Shown: positions 35,263 through 47,915 of the stretch, in pieces
How positions within the stretch are numbered: position 1 is the stretch's first letter
Layout: each line of letters starts with the position of its first letter
Assembly (NCBI RefSeq): GCF_949628215.1
Contig: NC_134311.1
Coordinates: 13,764,582-13,828,581 of the forward strand
Length of the DNA: 64,000 nucleotides
Reading direction: 5' to 3'
From: Phalacrocorax aristotelis
Taxonomy: Eukaryota > Chordata > Aves > Suliformes > Phalacrocoracidae
Notes under the pieces: model-generated
What the model saw: only the letters and a program-made list of their open reading frames with translations
What the model was told of the DNA's origin: nothing
The model's database searches: none
Position numbers and translations under genes: made by a program

Positions 35263-35820
35263 AATAGAATCATAGAAACATAGAATCATTAAGGTTGGAC
35301 AAGACCTTTAAGATCATCAAGTCCAACCACCAACCCACCACCACCATGCCTCCTAAACCATGTCCAGAAGTGCCACGTCTACATGTTTTTTGAACACCTC
35401 CAGGGATGGTGACTCGACCACCTCTCTGGGCAGCCTGTGCCAATGCCTGACCACTCTTTCAGTAAAGAATTTTTTCCTAATATCCAATTTAAACATCCTC
35501 TGATGCAGCTTGAGGCCATTTCCTCAGCCTTTTCCTTACCCTTGGTGGCAATGTTACCCCCACCCCCATTCAATAAAGGGTGGAGATTCTCCTTGGCTCT
35601 CTTTTTGTTGTTAATCTATTTGTAAAAACAGTTTTTGTTATCCCTTACAACAGTGGCCAGATTGATCTCTAGTTGGGCTTCTGCTTTTCTAATTTTCTCT
35701 CTGCAAGACCTAAAGAGATCCCTGTGCTCTTCTTGAGTTTACCTCCAAAAGCGGTAAACTGTCCTTTTTTTCCTGAGTCCCAGCAAAAGCTCCTTGTTCA
35801 GCCAGGGAGCTTTGTATTTT
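35263..35820 (-). mobile_element. CR1 LINE copy D with internal deletion of the reverse transcriptase
   Basis: Read on the minus strand from 35820: the endonuclease-RT linker (KYKAPWLNKELLLGLRKKRT), then remnants matching KENLHPLLNGGGGNIATK, after which the sequence jumps near 35530 straight into the 3' UTR (GGCCTCAAGCTGCATCAG). It then runs to the tail with three degenerate CATAGAATC units at 35263-35290. All RT motifs are missing, a loss of well over 1 kb compared with a normal CR1. The 3' UTR is of the same type as copies A and C. Confidence 0.9.
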
Positions 35821-38800
35821 GTAAATTGTAAATTATACAGGTGAAGAACCAAAGCAAAGGAACAATTGTTGAATGAATTTGTAAGATGAATCACAGTGGC
35901 TGAAGGGGTTTCAGTCCAAAGCAGGGAAGAGGGGGCCACTAAGCCACAGTAAGGCTTTAATGTAACTTCTCCCATATTTCATAACAAACAGGTTTAGCAC
36001 TGTCTATGGTGAAAGACTAAAATACTAATGTACCATTGGCTCAACCTGTAGTTAGTATAGCCTTAGTATATTGTAAGAACAAAATGAAATTGCTGACATG
36101 CATCATCATGAAGAGGTTTAGCGTCATGCTCATTTAACCTGATTTGTAGAAATTAGGACAAAAAGTGCAATAATGACATGGTTAGGATGCCTAGGGCAAT
36201 GATGAAAACAGTGGTCACCTCTGAGCTGGTTTCAGGGAACAGACTCTCCTGGAGAAGAGCTGTAGGATGAAGACACAGTAATAGGAGGATGCTGTGACTG
36301 GTCACTTTTGGATTGGCTCAGCAAGTGACTCATTAATGGTGAATCTGTCCAGAAAATGGACAAAGTGAAGCCCAGAGAGCCATAGGTCATGGTGTCCTAA
36401 GCAGCTAAATGGCCAACCCAAGGGTGACAAGAGTGGGGTCAGCAGAAGAGGCCCAGAATAGGTGATACTGGGTCATGAGCATCAGCTGCTATGGTGGTTG
36501 TTCTCTTTTCCAGATCACCCTGGCCACATACAACACCCTGAGCCCCTGTGCCATCAATGTGGATGCTCTGGGACAAAAGCAGTGTCTTGCAGACCTTGTA
36601 GCACCTAGAGAATCCAGGGATTTGGGAGCAGCCATCATAACCATAGCAGTGTACTCCTAACTCTTCCATGACTGCATGCTGCTAAGCTCTTTGTAGCTAT
36701 CCACTGCTGTCATGATAGTTACCATTGTCTTACAGTTGAATACTGCTAAACGATAACTGTAACCACTACTGTCATGCTTGCATTATTATATTTTTATATC
36801 ACAGTTGTATTAACTATCACACTGCATCATTAAACATCATTATATAGATCTGAATAGTCATAGTCTCTTTTCTTGCTGGATAATACCTCTGCATTCTCCT
36901 GTCTCCCTGCCACCAGAGCTCCTCCAGGGCAAGTTGTGTAAAGGTTTCTGCCTGTCCCTTGTCCACCAGTCCCTAGAGGCACCTGTAAATTTTATCGTCT
37001 TTACTGTGTCAGCATGCACAGTGACATTTCAACACACCAGAGTAGGCAGATGGTTTGTAAACAAGGTCTGCCTTTCCAAAATTCCCCAGGTGATGTAAAA
37101 AAGGGAGATGTTAACCCATCAATCTGAAAAAAAAGGAAAAAATTATGAATCAAAAAGACTAAGAGAAGAAGGTGTGCTGTGAATACCAGGGATGGACCTA
37201 CTGTTTTGCTTTATGGCATGTTAAATTTACCAATTTACCAATTATTTCTAAGTAACTAGATAAAAAAAGTAACTAGAAAAAAGGGAAAAAAATGAGAAAG
37301 ATTCTGAGCCACCTGGAGCTGGATAGACAGATTTAAAAGGTGAATCGAACCACAAACATTTTAGGTGTAATTACTGTTTCGTCTTGCAAGTATATTTGCA
37401 TGCTCAGAACTTATCTAGTGATTATCATGAACCCCAGCACCCTTAAGAAAAGGCATGGCTCCTCACCTGTATCCAAGCTGTGTCTGCTACATTGAGGGAA
37501 AGGAGGCTTGGCATTATGATCAGCCACTGCAAAACAGAGGGTGGCTTCACTTCTCCATGTCCATATTTCCCAGGGACATTCCAGTCACCCAGCCAAGCAC
37601 TGCCAGGGCACAGCAATACCACGGCCATATCTGCTTCCTCCCAGCAATTCGTCAACCTCAGGGGTGCCTGGCACTCCTGGAGTAGCAAAAAAGACTAGCG
37701 CATACCGTAAAGAGAAGATAAGCCAAAGTATTTAAAAAAAGCAGTAAGGACATTTTGATTTATAAGAAGGTTATTTTCAAATTGAAAGGGCTGAGGGTCT
37801 GTGAATTGGTAATATCGAGTTTCTTTCTTGAATATTGAAAGAATTAGACAGTCTCCTCTTACATTACAAAACATACATCACGTCAAACCCAATACATGAC
37901 TGGACATTTGCCAAGTGTGTTTTTCCATGTATGTCTAAACTTCTGTGATCTTTCTGCAGCAGTTCATCACCATTGTATATCATAAATTGAAAGCATCAGT
38001 AATTGTATTTATCAGCTGGATTAGATTTAGTAACTGGATCCAACTTAAATTCTATATCCTACTTATCCTGCAGATACATATAGTTCCAGTTCAGAGGAAG
38101 TGTTAGGGCTACTTTGGAGTGAATGATACCAATAGCATGATGTGTAGATAAGTAGGGACGGTGACAGGAGCAAAGCCCAAAATATACACCTTCACTTGTT
38201 CAGGAAGTTTGCTCCATAGTCCTCCTAAGAGTACCTGATGGCCTGGTTTACACACATCAGCATATACGTGTGTGTGTGTCAATGCATAGAAACCAAAGCA
38301 ATCATCTGTAAGTGGGGGTTTATCTTTGCATGCATCGGTTCAAAAATCATGTTATGATCAGTTGGTTTGCAGTATCATACATGGCACATCAACAGCTATT
38401 TTCTCCCTAAACCACCCATTCCCCAGTAGCTGTGTCTCTCAGCCACTGGCATAACCTGAAGCATGAGTCAGGAATGGAAGATTATTTCTTTCCTTTTCTT
38501 GTTCTCCAGTACTGGACCTTCTTGACATTAGGTTAACAGAGGAAAGGGCCTGGAAACTCTTATGGGAGCTGTACATGCTACAAGGGTGCAGCTCATGCTG
38601 TGGTTTGCTGTCTGCTGAAAACCCCACAGCCACAGATGTCCTCTGGCTTCTTCAGCCCATGACATATTTGCACCCCACCTTGCTGCCTGCTGGTATTTTA
38701 CTGGCTCTCTTGGGACAAAATCCTCCAGGGAGAAGGTAGATGAGTATTAGATTTATCTGTTCTGAAGAACAATTACAGCACTTCACCTTCATGAGTTCAT

Positions 38801-41800
38801 GCGCATGCTCAGGTTTTTCCTACCTCTGTTTGCTTACCTGGCTCTCTCACAACCAGGTGTATATCCATAGTGTATAATGCTCCTTTGTGTCTGCTGGAAA
38901 ACAAGAACAAAATGAAATTTGGTGATAATGCAAGGGGGCATGGCCTTGAGGCTGGAGACTAGAGGTAGTCTTGTCTTCGCAAATCTGTGTGAATTTGATC
39001 CCTAATGATGTTTAAAATTAAAAAAAAATGGAATTTGTTTTTCCATGGCTTTATATCTGGGGAAGGGTGCTGAATTCTCCAAATGGAGGGTGAAGGGGAC
39101 AGCAGGAACCAGAGGCAAACACCACCTCCTGAAGAACCAAATGAGTGGTGGGCAGTGAGGAGCTTGGCTCAGCCCTCTGAGGCAGTCACCCCTGTGTTTC
39201 TGATGTCAGTAATCTAGCTGCATTGGATCTTCCAAAGGCACAAGCATTTGTGATGTCAGCACAGCTGCTGTGTACAGCAAAAGTCTGTGCACTAATGGGC
39301 TGAAAAATTCCTCTTTTCAAGCCTGTGTTTATAAGCCATCTGGATGCATGTCTGGCTGTAAAATTTGTTTTGAACAGAACTTTTTACATTTTACTAGATG
39401 CCTCTAAGAGTGTGATTTCAGCAGCATCATAATTGCAGATAAGTGAAGCTGATGACAGGAATTAAGTCTGGGACAGAGATGTGGATCTGTTTAAAGAGGG
39501 AATACTTGGCAGTACCTGAAGGTGTGGAGAGGGAGAGAGCAAAAGATGGGAAGACTTAATGACTGTTGAGAAAACTCTTCCTTCTCTTTTGGAAGCCTTT
39601 GATCACCATACTATATGGGCTATTTATTTCTCCTGATGACTAATTGGAGACCCCATACATGGCCACTGCACCTTTCATATCAGCCCTGATGCAAAGCCCA
39701 AGCCCACTGGGGATCCTCAGCCTTGCTGTAAAACTGCTACTTTGGGGTAGTTGCCCTGTGAGTACCACAGCTAATCATGGCCAGTTCTGGGTGGGGTGGG
39801 AAGCCATGTGCCCTTTGCCCCCTGCCCTCACACCCCATCCTCTCCCAGGAGGGAGAACCCTGGTTCTGATGGGAGCCCCGCTCCTGCTCCCTCCCTGGGC
39901 AGAGGACAGTGCATGGCCAGGAGGCCCCTAGTGCATTACTTGGACTACTGCAAGTGATGGCTGGTATCTGCAGTCCCCTCTGCAGTGTTACCATCAGCCT
40001 CCCTCTGCTGCCTGTATGACACACATCTCTGAACCTTCCTGCATCAGCTCAGATGTGGTCAATGGGTTATTAAGGAACGGGCAAAGAGATGAATTAGTAC
40101 AGTTATTAAGCAGGGTGGCTTAGGCTCTTTTTCCTGAGACAAACCAGGCTTTACATACAGAAGAACTGCCTGCACACCTAAAACAAGTGAGGCTAGGCAG
40201 GGAAACAGTTCAGAGAGCTGCAGTGTCCCTTTGAGCCTCTCCAGTGCTATGCCTGCATGGCTTCCTGTGAACAAGGACATGGTGCATTTCTCTGTCCCCA
40301 CTACTCCTTTGACCACATTTTGTGTTAGGCAGTTTTGCTTCCAGTAGCATTCAGGTTAATCTTTCCCTGGTTAAAACATCACTGACCACCTTCCACTTGT
40401 CCTCACTGCGTTCCTGTATTGGGTTACTGCAGACATATGTACTCACTAGTTGAGCTGATAGTAGGCTGTAGAATTTTTTTTTTTTAATCTTATAAGAGAT
40501 ATTCCTATTTAACCCTCAAGGTTACACAAAGACAAGGCTACATGAGAGATACAAGGCAACCACAGACTACTCCAGGCCAGTTTCATTCTCAAAAATGAAG
40601 TTTTGTCCTGTCTTTCTCACATCTCTTTTGGTATAGCTGGCTGTTGGCTCATGTTCAACAAGGTTTTGAGCCATGTCTCTGTCTTGGCAGGCTTTCCACA
40701 CTTTCCTTTCTTTATGCTTACCTGCCACACTGACTCTCAGTGTGTAATATTAAATTGACAGTCTCAATGTCTGCTCTTATAAATCTTGGGCACTGTGCTG
40801 TGTAATGTTTTCTCTTTCTCAAGGATACGGCCATTCCAAATGACACATTTCATTTCTTCCACTCTCCAAATCCCACACCTCCATCACAACATTATCATCC
40901 CTGACTTTGGCAAGCAGGGGCTTAAATCAAACTTTTCCATTCCTCTTTGCTGCTGCAAAAGGTCACTCTCTTAGCATCTCAGCCAACCTCATTCTTTGTA
41001 CCACAACACTGCTACCCTCTTCTTCTTTCTAACCAAATAGAGGTGACTTCTTGTCACTGTCAAGGTTCTTCATGTTCCAGTCTCTACTTCTCTTTTTTTG
41101 TATCAATAAGGTGATTGATACTTCAGAGTAGTTCACAGTGCCAGAGCTTTCTCTATTTCATTTTCAGGTGAATATCTTCAGACTTTCTCTCTCATTACCC
41201 TTTACACTCAGAGGAGATCAGCAACCACATCAGTGAGAAGTACTATCACCCGTCTCACACTAGCAGCGTGATAGCTGCTTCTGCATAATTGCCTTGCTGT
41301 GCTTTATCAGCCTTTAAAAAAGCTGTTATTTCATTCCATGTTGGCACAGAGTGCAGTGCAACTAAGGTCTCTTAGGCTCCCTGACAATACAAATGTAACT
41401 CAGAACAGAAGGAGCTGAGATCCAAGTTTTAGCCACTGGTGCTCACAGCCACAGATGCTCCTGTGTTTACTGTGGGAAGAACAAAACCGAGCATTTTCAC
41501 TTCTGGGTATGAATTACTATCTTATGAATCCAGATCTGCACCAAGTCGACACATTACTCACATCATTAACCTTAAGCCCTAAGGCACTTTTCACAAGCTT
41601 AAAGCTGAGCATGTTTTTAAAAGGTTTCAGGAATGTGCCTGTAATCTTTAAAATTGCCAGTGTACTTTTATTTTTCATGAAATTTGATCATATGGAACAA
41701 ATTCACAATTCTAGACTTAATTCCAACGATAGATGATTTCATTTAAAACATCATTATAAAGGTTTTATTTAAAAGGGACTTCAGGACCAGGGCAAGTTGA

Positions 41801-44800
41801 ACAAAGTGAATATGTAAAAAGGAGGAAAGTTACATTTGCCAACAAGAGAAAAAAAAGTCTTTTTTTCTTTTGGCTGAGTTTTTACGTAGATTTGTTTTAA
41901 TAAAAGCCTTTATGTGCACATGTTGTCTCTTCATTGTGAGAAAAAGGCATAGAGGATTTGTGTGATATAGCTGTGAATAAAAAAACTGGATCTGTCCTAT
42001 GTGAATTTGGGCAAGTCATTTTACTTCTCTAGGTCTCAGCCTCTCCCACTAGAAAATGTCAATGCTTGCAAGGTACTATGGTCTAGGGAGGATGAACTGC
42101 TGCAGAGGCACTCGTTAGTATTACTGTTAGCAAGTTTCTGACAAGTCAGAACCTCTAGGAAAGCAGAGAAAAATGGTGAATATACTGTTATATCCATAAT
42201 AAGGCTATGACTTCATTGCACAATCATGTGAGGGGAGAGGCTATCAGAAAATATCAGAGGGGTAAAGAAAATAAGCAAAACAAGGCATGTGAACTTTAGC
42301 ATGTGCTGCTGTTGAAACACTCAGGAACAAACTCCGATCAACCTTTCAGATGTTTCAAAAACATTACGTTACCATTTCCATCTCCCCCCATGCAATGCCT
42401 CGTACTTCTTTGTGGTCTCTGTCCTCCTCCATAATGCATCAGAAATGTCTAATCACCATTGTTATCATCTTTTGTCAACTATGGCATTAGATCAGTTCAA
42501 TTAGATGCAGACAGTGAGGTCAGCATAAAGTGTTCAAATGATGACAGAAGCAGTTTGCTATGCATAAAGGAGCTGGTTATTATATCACGTTTAACTTTAT
42601 AGGTTCGGATCATCTTTAGCTAAATATCTAGTTATTTAACAGCTGTTATGAGTCAGCCAGAGAGAGGATTAGTTAAAAAAATGTGGTGGTAAGAAATGCT
42701 TTAATCTTGAGCTACAATAGAAGAGCAAGTCTGGTCAGGTCCTGTCTAATAAAGGTGGTTCTCCACTAGTACTTAGGAGTTTATCACTGTTCATAAAAAA
42801 CAGGAGATGGTTTGATATAGTTAATACTGCCATCTTTATATTAACCCTAGCAATTTCAGAGATAGTTGTGAGAGTTTTTCAGGGCATGGTACCATGCTCA
42901 AACATTTTCAGATAAGATAATGTTGCAAATGGGTGCTAAAGTGTTTTGTCTTATGCAGAGCCTTGTATATTCATCATTCTGTCACGACTCAAGGTTCTTG
43001 GGATTTCCCATGATGGCGATATCTTAATGACTTCTTGCCAGTGTGTCTTCACATCACCTCTCTTGTAAAGGTAATGAAGACATTGAGACATGAGGCCAGT
43101 ATTCCAGCTTTTGTCCATGTCCTTTAATTCTAGCTAAAAAGCATAAAGAGAATGTGAATCTGTAAAGCTGTCAGAACAGCTGTTGGAAGATATCCCAGTT
43201 TTGTGGGTTTCCAGTCCAATGTCCTCACACCATGTTTAATCCAGTTTGACAACCTCAGGTTTAAAGTACCAGGAGAACAGGCATGGAAGAAGAGCATATC
43301 CAGGCACAGCTAACCCATTACTCCTGAGCTTCACGTGGTCACTGATGCGCACTGAGATGTTAGAGCAGCCAGATAAGGGCAGCCCCAATACAACACAGAA
43401 ACAAGGGTGTGAAAATGCTGACTTTAACTTCTCTCCAGACTAGAGAAATGGGGTTCATAACTCTGGCCTAACACAGTTGTGATGGGTGGGTGCTAAAGGT
43501 CTCTAAGTTGTGAGGCAGGGTATGAAAACCAACGCAGCATCCAAACAGCTGCAAGGCTGAGGATCTGTCAGCCTTGAACGCCTGCAGCCCATAGCAGTAG
43601 TGTCTCTGAAAAACTTTTCTGAAAACTGGAAAATCTGCAGAAACTCCCCTACACAGAATTGAAATCCCACTGCTGGGAAAAGGTTGACTCACTGAAGTCC
43701 CCATGGAAAAGGGGTGCTCCTAAGCATTTCAAGCACTTACTCTAGACTTTGTTTGTCTGTTTGTTTTTCAATTAAAATTACATAATATCCCATTTAAAAA
43801 AGCCAATATTTCTTCACAAGTATTTATAAGAATAAAGACTGCTTAGCCAATATTCAGGGACTCATGGAGGAGCACGCTACCAGCTGGAAGCTAAATAAAT
43901 ACAACTGAATTGCTAGTCACATTTCTAAGGATGTGTTAAACTCAAACTGTGGCTACCTAGGCAATTTCTAAAAACCCAGAGTGTACAAGGAGTCAATCAC
44001 AAATTAGACGAAAGAACTATGAAGACAAAGCACTGAAGAAAAGAGAATCTTTCTGGGAAAGTACAGAAACTGTATAGTCTCTGCGCCACTTGTTCTTAAC
44101 TTTTCCATTTGCTAACTGGGAAACAGTATGGTAAGAACCAGCAGACAGCAAACTGGTTTGTATTTGGACATGGAAAAAGATTTTCTGTAATAAAAATTCA
44201 ACTTCAGTTCAAATATAAGCCCCATTGTTTTTCTTCTCTTCTCATGAATACACCAGTGGTGTCGTGAAAGAAATGTCTCATAAGATCTGTCAGAATTATT
44301 TATTTTCTGTAGTTATAATAATGCTAGAAACCTGCAAAAAATTGCAACAGTCAAACAGAAAAACAGTGAATTAAAATGGGGAAACCTATGCCGTTTAAAT
44401 AAGAAATCCAGCTCTGTTCTTAAGTAAACTAGAAAGCCTGAGGAAAACCCCATAAAAACTGTTCTAAAAATAGGATTATGGTATTTCTATAGTAACATAT
44501 GTTTCCAGTTTATAATTTTCCTTTTTATTGAGAATCATGTTCTGCATTCAGCCTGATTTGCAGCTTTGAATTCTTTAGAAGGAGCTTTGGTATTGGTTCT
44601 TATCATGGGGTCACCCCTGCCCTGCCCTGGAAATCAGCATACTAGCTAGAAATTCAGGACAGTCTGGAAGCTGATTTAATATCTAACATTTTCAAAAACA
44701 AAATCTATATATGTTTAATATATTCAGCATTTTTTTAACCTATCAAGTTCTCATCTAACCTTTTCACCATGAAAATTCTCAAAGATAGAGGGTAGCCAGC

Positions 44801-47800
44801 TCCATTCACACCAGCACCCAATATGAAATCATATTTCATTCTTGACACAGTTACAGAAATTACCTGCATCAGGAAGGAACAAGATAAAAGTCTATGCCAA
44901 GTTTTCACTAATTTTTAAGGCACTAATTTTGCACCTAGAAACAAGGAGAGAAGGAGAGGAAAACAAAGAAAAAATTAGTTGTGCAAAATTACAGAAATAC
45001 ATCCTTCAAGTAGAATATGTGCTTCTGTCCTTTGATGAACAGGGAGATAAATAAAGGATCACTTAAATGCTTTGCCATACTTTGCCTAAAGACCAACTTG
45101 CTCACAAATGCACACTTCAAGCACACCCGATTTCAATATATGCAAAAATCTAAGCCTTTCCTCGTTTTAGTTTATTTCTTTGCAAGACTATACAGAAAAA
45201 GATGTTATCAACATTCTAACTGAAAAGATAGTTTTAAAAAAGTAATAAAAAGAAAGTACATCCTCAATTCTCATGGAAATTTCCATGATTTCTTAGAGAA
45301 GAGCACAACAGTAAGCAATTAAATTCCTGAAACATTGATTTGGATCTCATGATTTAATTAGAAAATTACACCTTTGTAGAACTTTTCACAGATTGATAGA
45401 GGAAAAGAAAGTACGTCTTTAATTAGTCACTCTAAATTATCTCTTTATCAGAATTGTTATTTAATGAACACCTCTGATTAAGTTTGTTTCGTTAAATTAT
45501 GAGATCTGAATCATACTATGAGACCTGTATAGACTTATGAATTTTAAGGGGGAAGGGAATTAGTCCAATATGTGTCAGTTTGACATGTAAATTATTCATC
45601 TTTTTGCTAATGTGCTTATGGTTGTTGACTTTTTATTTTAATAATAACCATACCATTGGATGGATGCACTCCTGTTGCCTTTGTCTTTAACCTGGATTTA
45701 TGAAATAACAGTTAATACATAGGACCCTAATTTTCAGTCCCTTAGATGTACTAACAGCCCTTAATACCAAGTGATTTCACAAAAAAGGGTTTGAAATATT
45801 TACTTTGTTTTGGTCCATGTGGTGGGATTTTTTTTCTCATTGTATCTTTTTGATTAAAGCTGCAAGTTATAGAAAAACAGAAAAAGAAATTAAAATAGTT
45901 ACGTGGTAAGAAGGTTTACTGTGGTGACAACCATAATGAGATAAAGATGGGTTTTGCCTTTCATTAGCAGATTAGCTGTGGCAATCTAAGCACCTTTATC
46001 TCAGTGGAATTCTGATCACAGTCATATTGCTTTATCTTTTCCATTAAGTGTTTAGACACCTTAAAGGTCTTTAAAGATCAACATTAAGCAATTTATGTCC
46101 CAGGAATTAAATGAAAAATGCTGCTGCACAGAAAATTCAGGATATATTGCATAGAACTGTAAGGCTAAAGATTAGAGTCATAAAGCTGAGGCATTCATAA
46201 TAAAATGCATCTCGAAAAGCAATAAAAAAAGGCCCTTGATTCATTAACATCCTTACAGTTTTCCCTTTATTCATGCTGAGTAATAGTTTATTAAACTGCT
46301 TTCAATTCCAGTACTTCCACAGTAATGCAATGTACAAAATAAGTAAGGGTAAAAGGAGTAGTCCTTACTGATGAAGTTATTCAGAGAAATAAATAGGCTC
46401 TGCTTTTTCTTTCTTGGAAAGATTTAAAATTTAGCTTCTGTATTGTCCTCTTACTGCAATAGACATGTCTTAGAATTACTAGAATTTACACCACTGTGCC
46501 ATTAGGGTTACTAGAATAACTAGGATTTATTAGAATTCCTCGAATTTACAGCATTCTCACTAGAATATGCTCCAATGAGAGGACAAGGAGCCTCTTCATT
46601 TACCAAATAAAATGCCTACACTATTCCAGATTTGTTTCAAGAAGCACTAGCTTGGAAAAAACACTATGAACACTAGAAAGAAATTTCTGACTATCACTTC
46701 TTTGATTTAAAAATAATTTTCCTACCCAAACAAAAACATACCCCTACACAAGCAAATCGGATGATTCTCCATTCATAACATCACACTGAATGGGTTTGTT
46801 CATAAGGTGAGTTTATTGTCGATTTCGTCACTGTCAGCTACTGCCAGAACAATATCCCAAATTTTCTGTCAAGTTTGGTCCTGTATGGGTAATTAGAGTC
46901 CTGTTCTTCTAAATGCCCTTGAGTCACTCTCATGCAACATTTAATAGGGCCAGTTTTAAGCAAAGACAAAGAAGTTACAGTGACAAAGAAACAATTTCTT
47001 AAACTCAAGTTACCAGAGAAAACTGCTTCCTGTTGAAATTATTAGCTTAATTAATCTAGTATTCTATAGAGAAATTTTAATGGGTGGAGAGTCTCCTATT
47101 CGCCCTTGAAAATAGTCTGGTTCTGGTCTAAATTATATTAACAAAAAGTTTCCTGACATACTGTGTATTATATAAGCCATTTGTATTTGCTATATGCTAT
47201 TTGCATCGTTTTGTCTCTTCCTGATCATCTCGGTTTAAAAGAAAAAAAGTTCATGTCTATTTCTAGACAGAATTAATAATAAAATCAATAGGAAATGATT
47301 CAAGTTTAATTCCTATTCTATTAAAGATTAAACCGTAAGAAGATTACAATTTTATAGCAGAAAAGCTGAAACTAAAAATTTCTTCAGGATTATATTGCCC
47401 CATGCAAATGGTTTACTAGAGTTCACTCTATCCTCCAAAAAAACAAACTCCGTAGTTTGCAGCAGCGACCTGCTACACCGAACACTCAGCATTTATTTTA
47501 TCCCTTGATTAAGCAGCAATGTAAGAGGAATTAGCTGCAGTGCTGCAGCACCTCAACATCTCAGCAGCAAACTTCCCACTTCCAGGAACAGCCCCGGTAT
47601 GCTGGAGAGGGCACCCCACCAGTCTCTGCAGATCAGGTTCACACAACCCACTGCAAGCTGGAGCAGCAAAAAATCAGTTTCATTATCCTGGTTTACATAT
47701 AAGAAACCAAAGATCCAGGAAAATAAGGAAAATTATATGAGGGGTCTTTGGCAGAGAGAGGATCTGAACTGGGATCACCCAAATTTGGCTAGCATTGGGA

Positions 47801-47870
47801 TACAACTGTCCACATCTCCCTTTTATTACTGAGCAAAAGCAACTACCTTTTTAGGACAGTGAGCAACTGT
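35821..47870. other. intergenic, no gene seen
   Basis: Twelve kilobases without a supportable gene or recognised transposon. A slightly GC-richer patch lies at about 39640-40320. From 44 to 47.5 kb the sequence is strongly AT-rich with many TAAT and GATA-type motifs. At 46480-46570 short imperfect repeats of CTAGAAT and GAATTTACA occur. Confidence 0.6.
45400..46060. promoter_or_regulatory. candidate conserved regulatory region
   Basis: A long patch of non-repetitive AT-rich sequence with clustered homeodomain cores (TTTAATTAGTC, GATTAAG) and GATA motifs in both orientations (GAGATAAAGATGG near 45939, CTTTATCTCAG near 45993, GCTTTATCTTTTCC near 46029). It resembles gene-desert enhancers, but this is judged by eye only. 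Confidence 0.2.
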
Positions 47871-47915
47871 CAGCTACAGTGGACTGTAGGGCAGCCCCAC
47901 AGTCCACTGTAGCTG
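47871..47915. repeat. perfect 17-bp hairpin
   Basis: CAGCTACAGTGGACTGT (47871-47887) is exactly complementary to 47899-47915 across an 11-base loop, and GGG/CCC inside the loop can add three pairs. Each arm is itself a near-palindrome (CTACAGT-GG-ACTGTAG). Pairing stops quickly outside the arms, so it is shorter than a normal microRNA precursor. It is not part of any recognised repeat. Confidence 0.85.
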
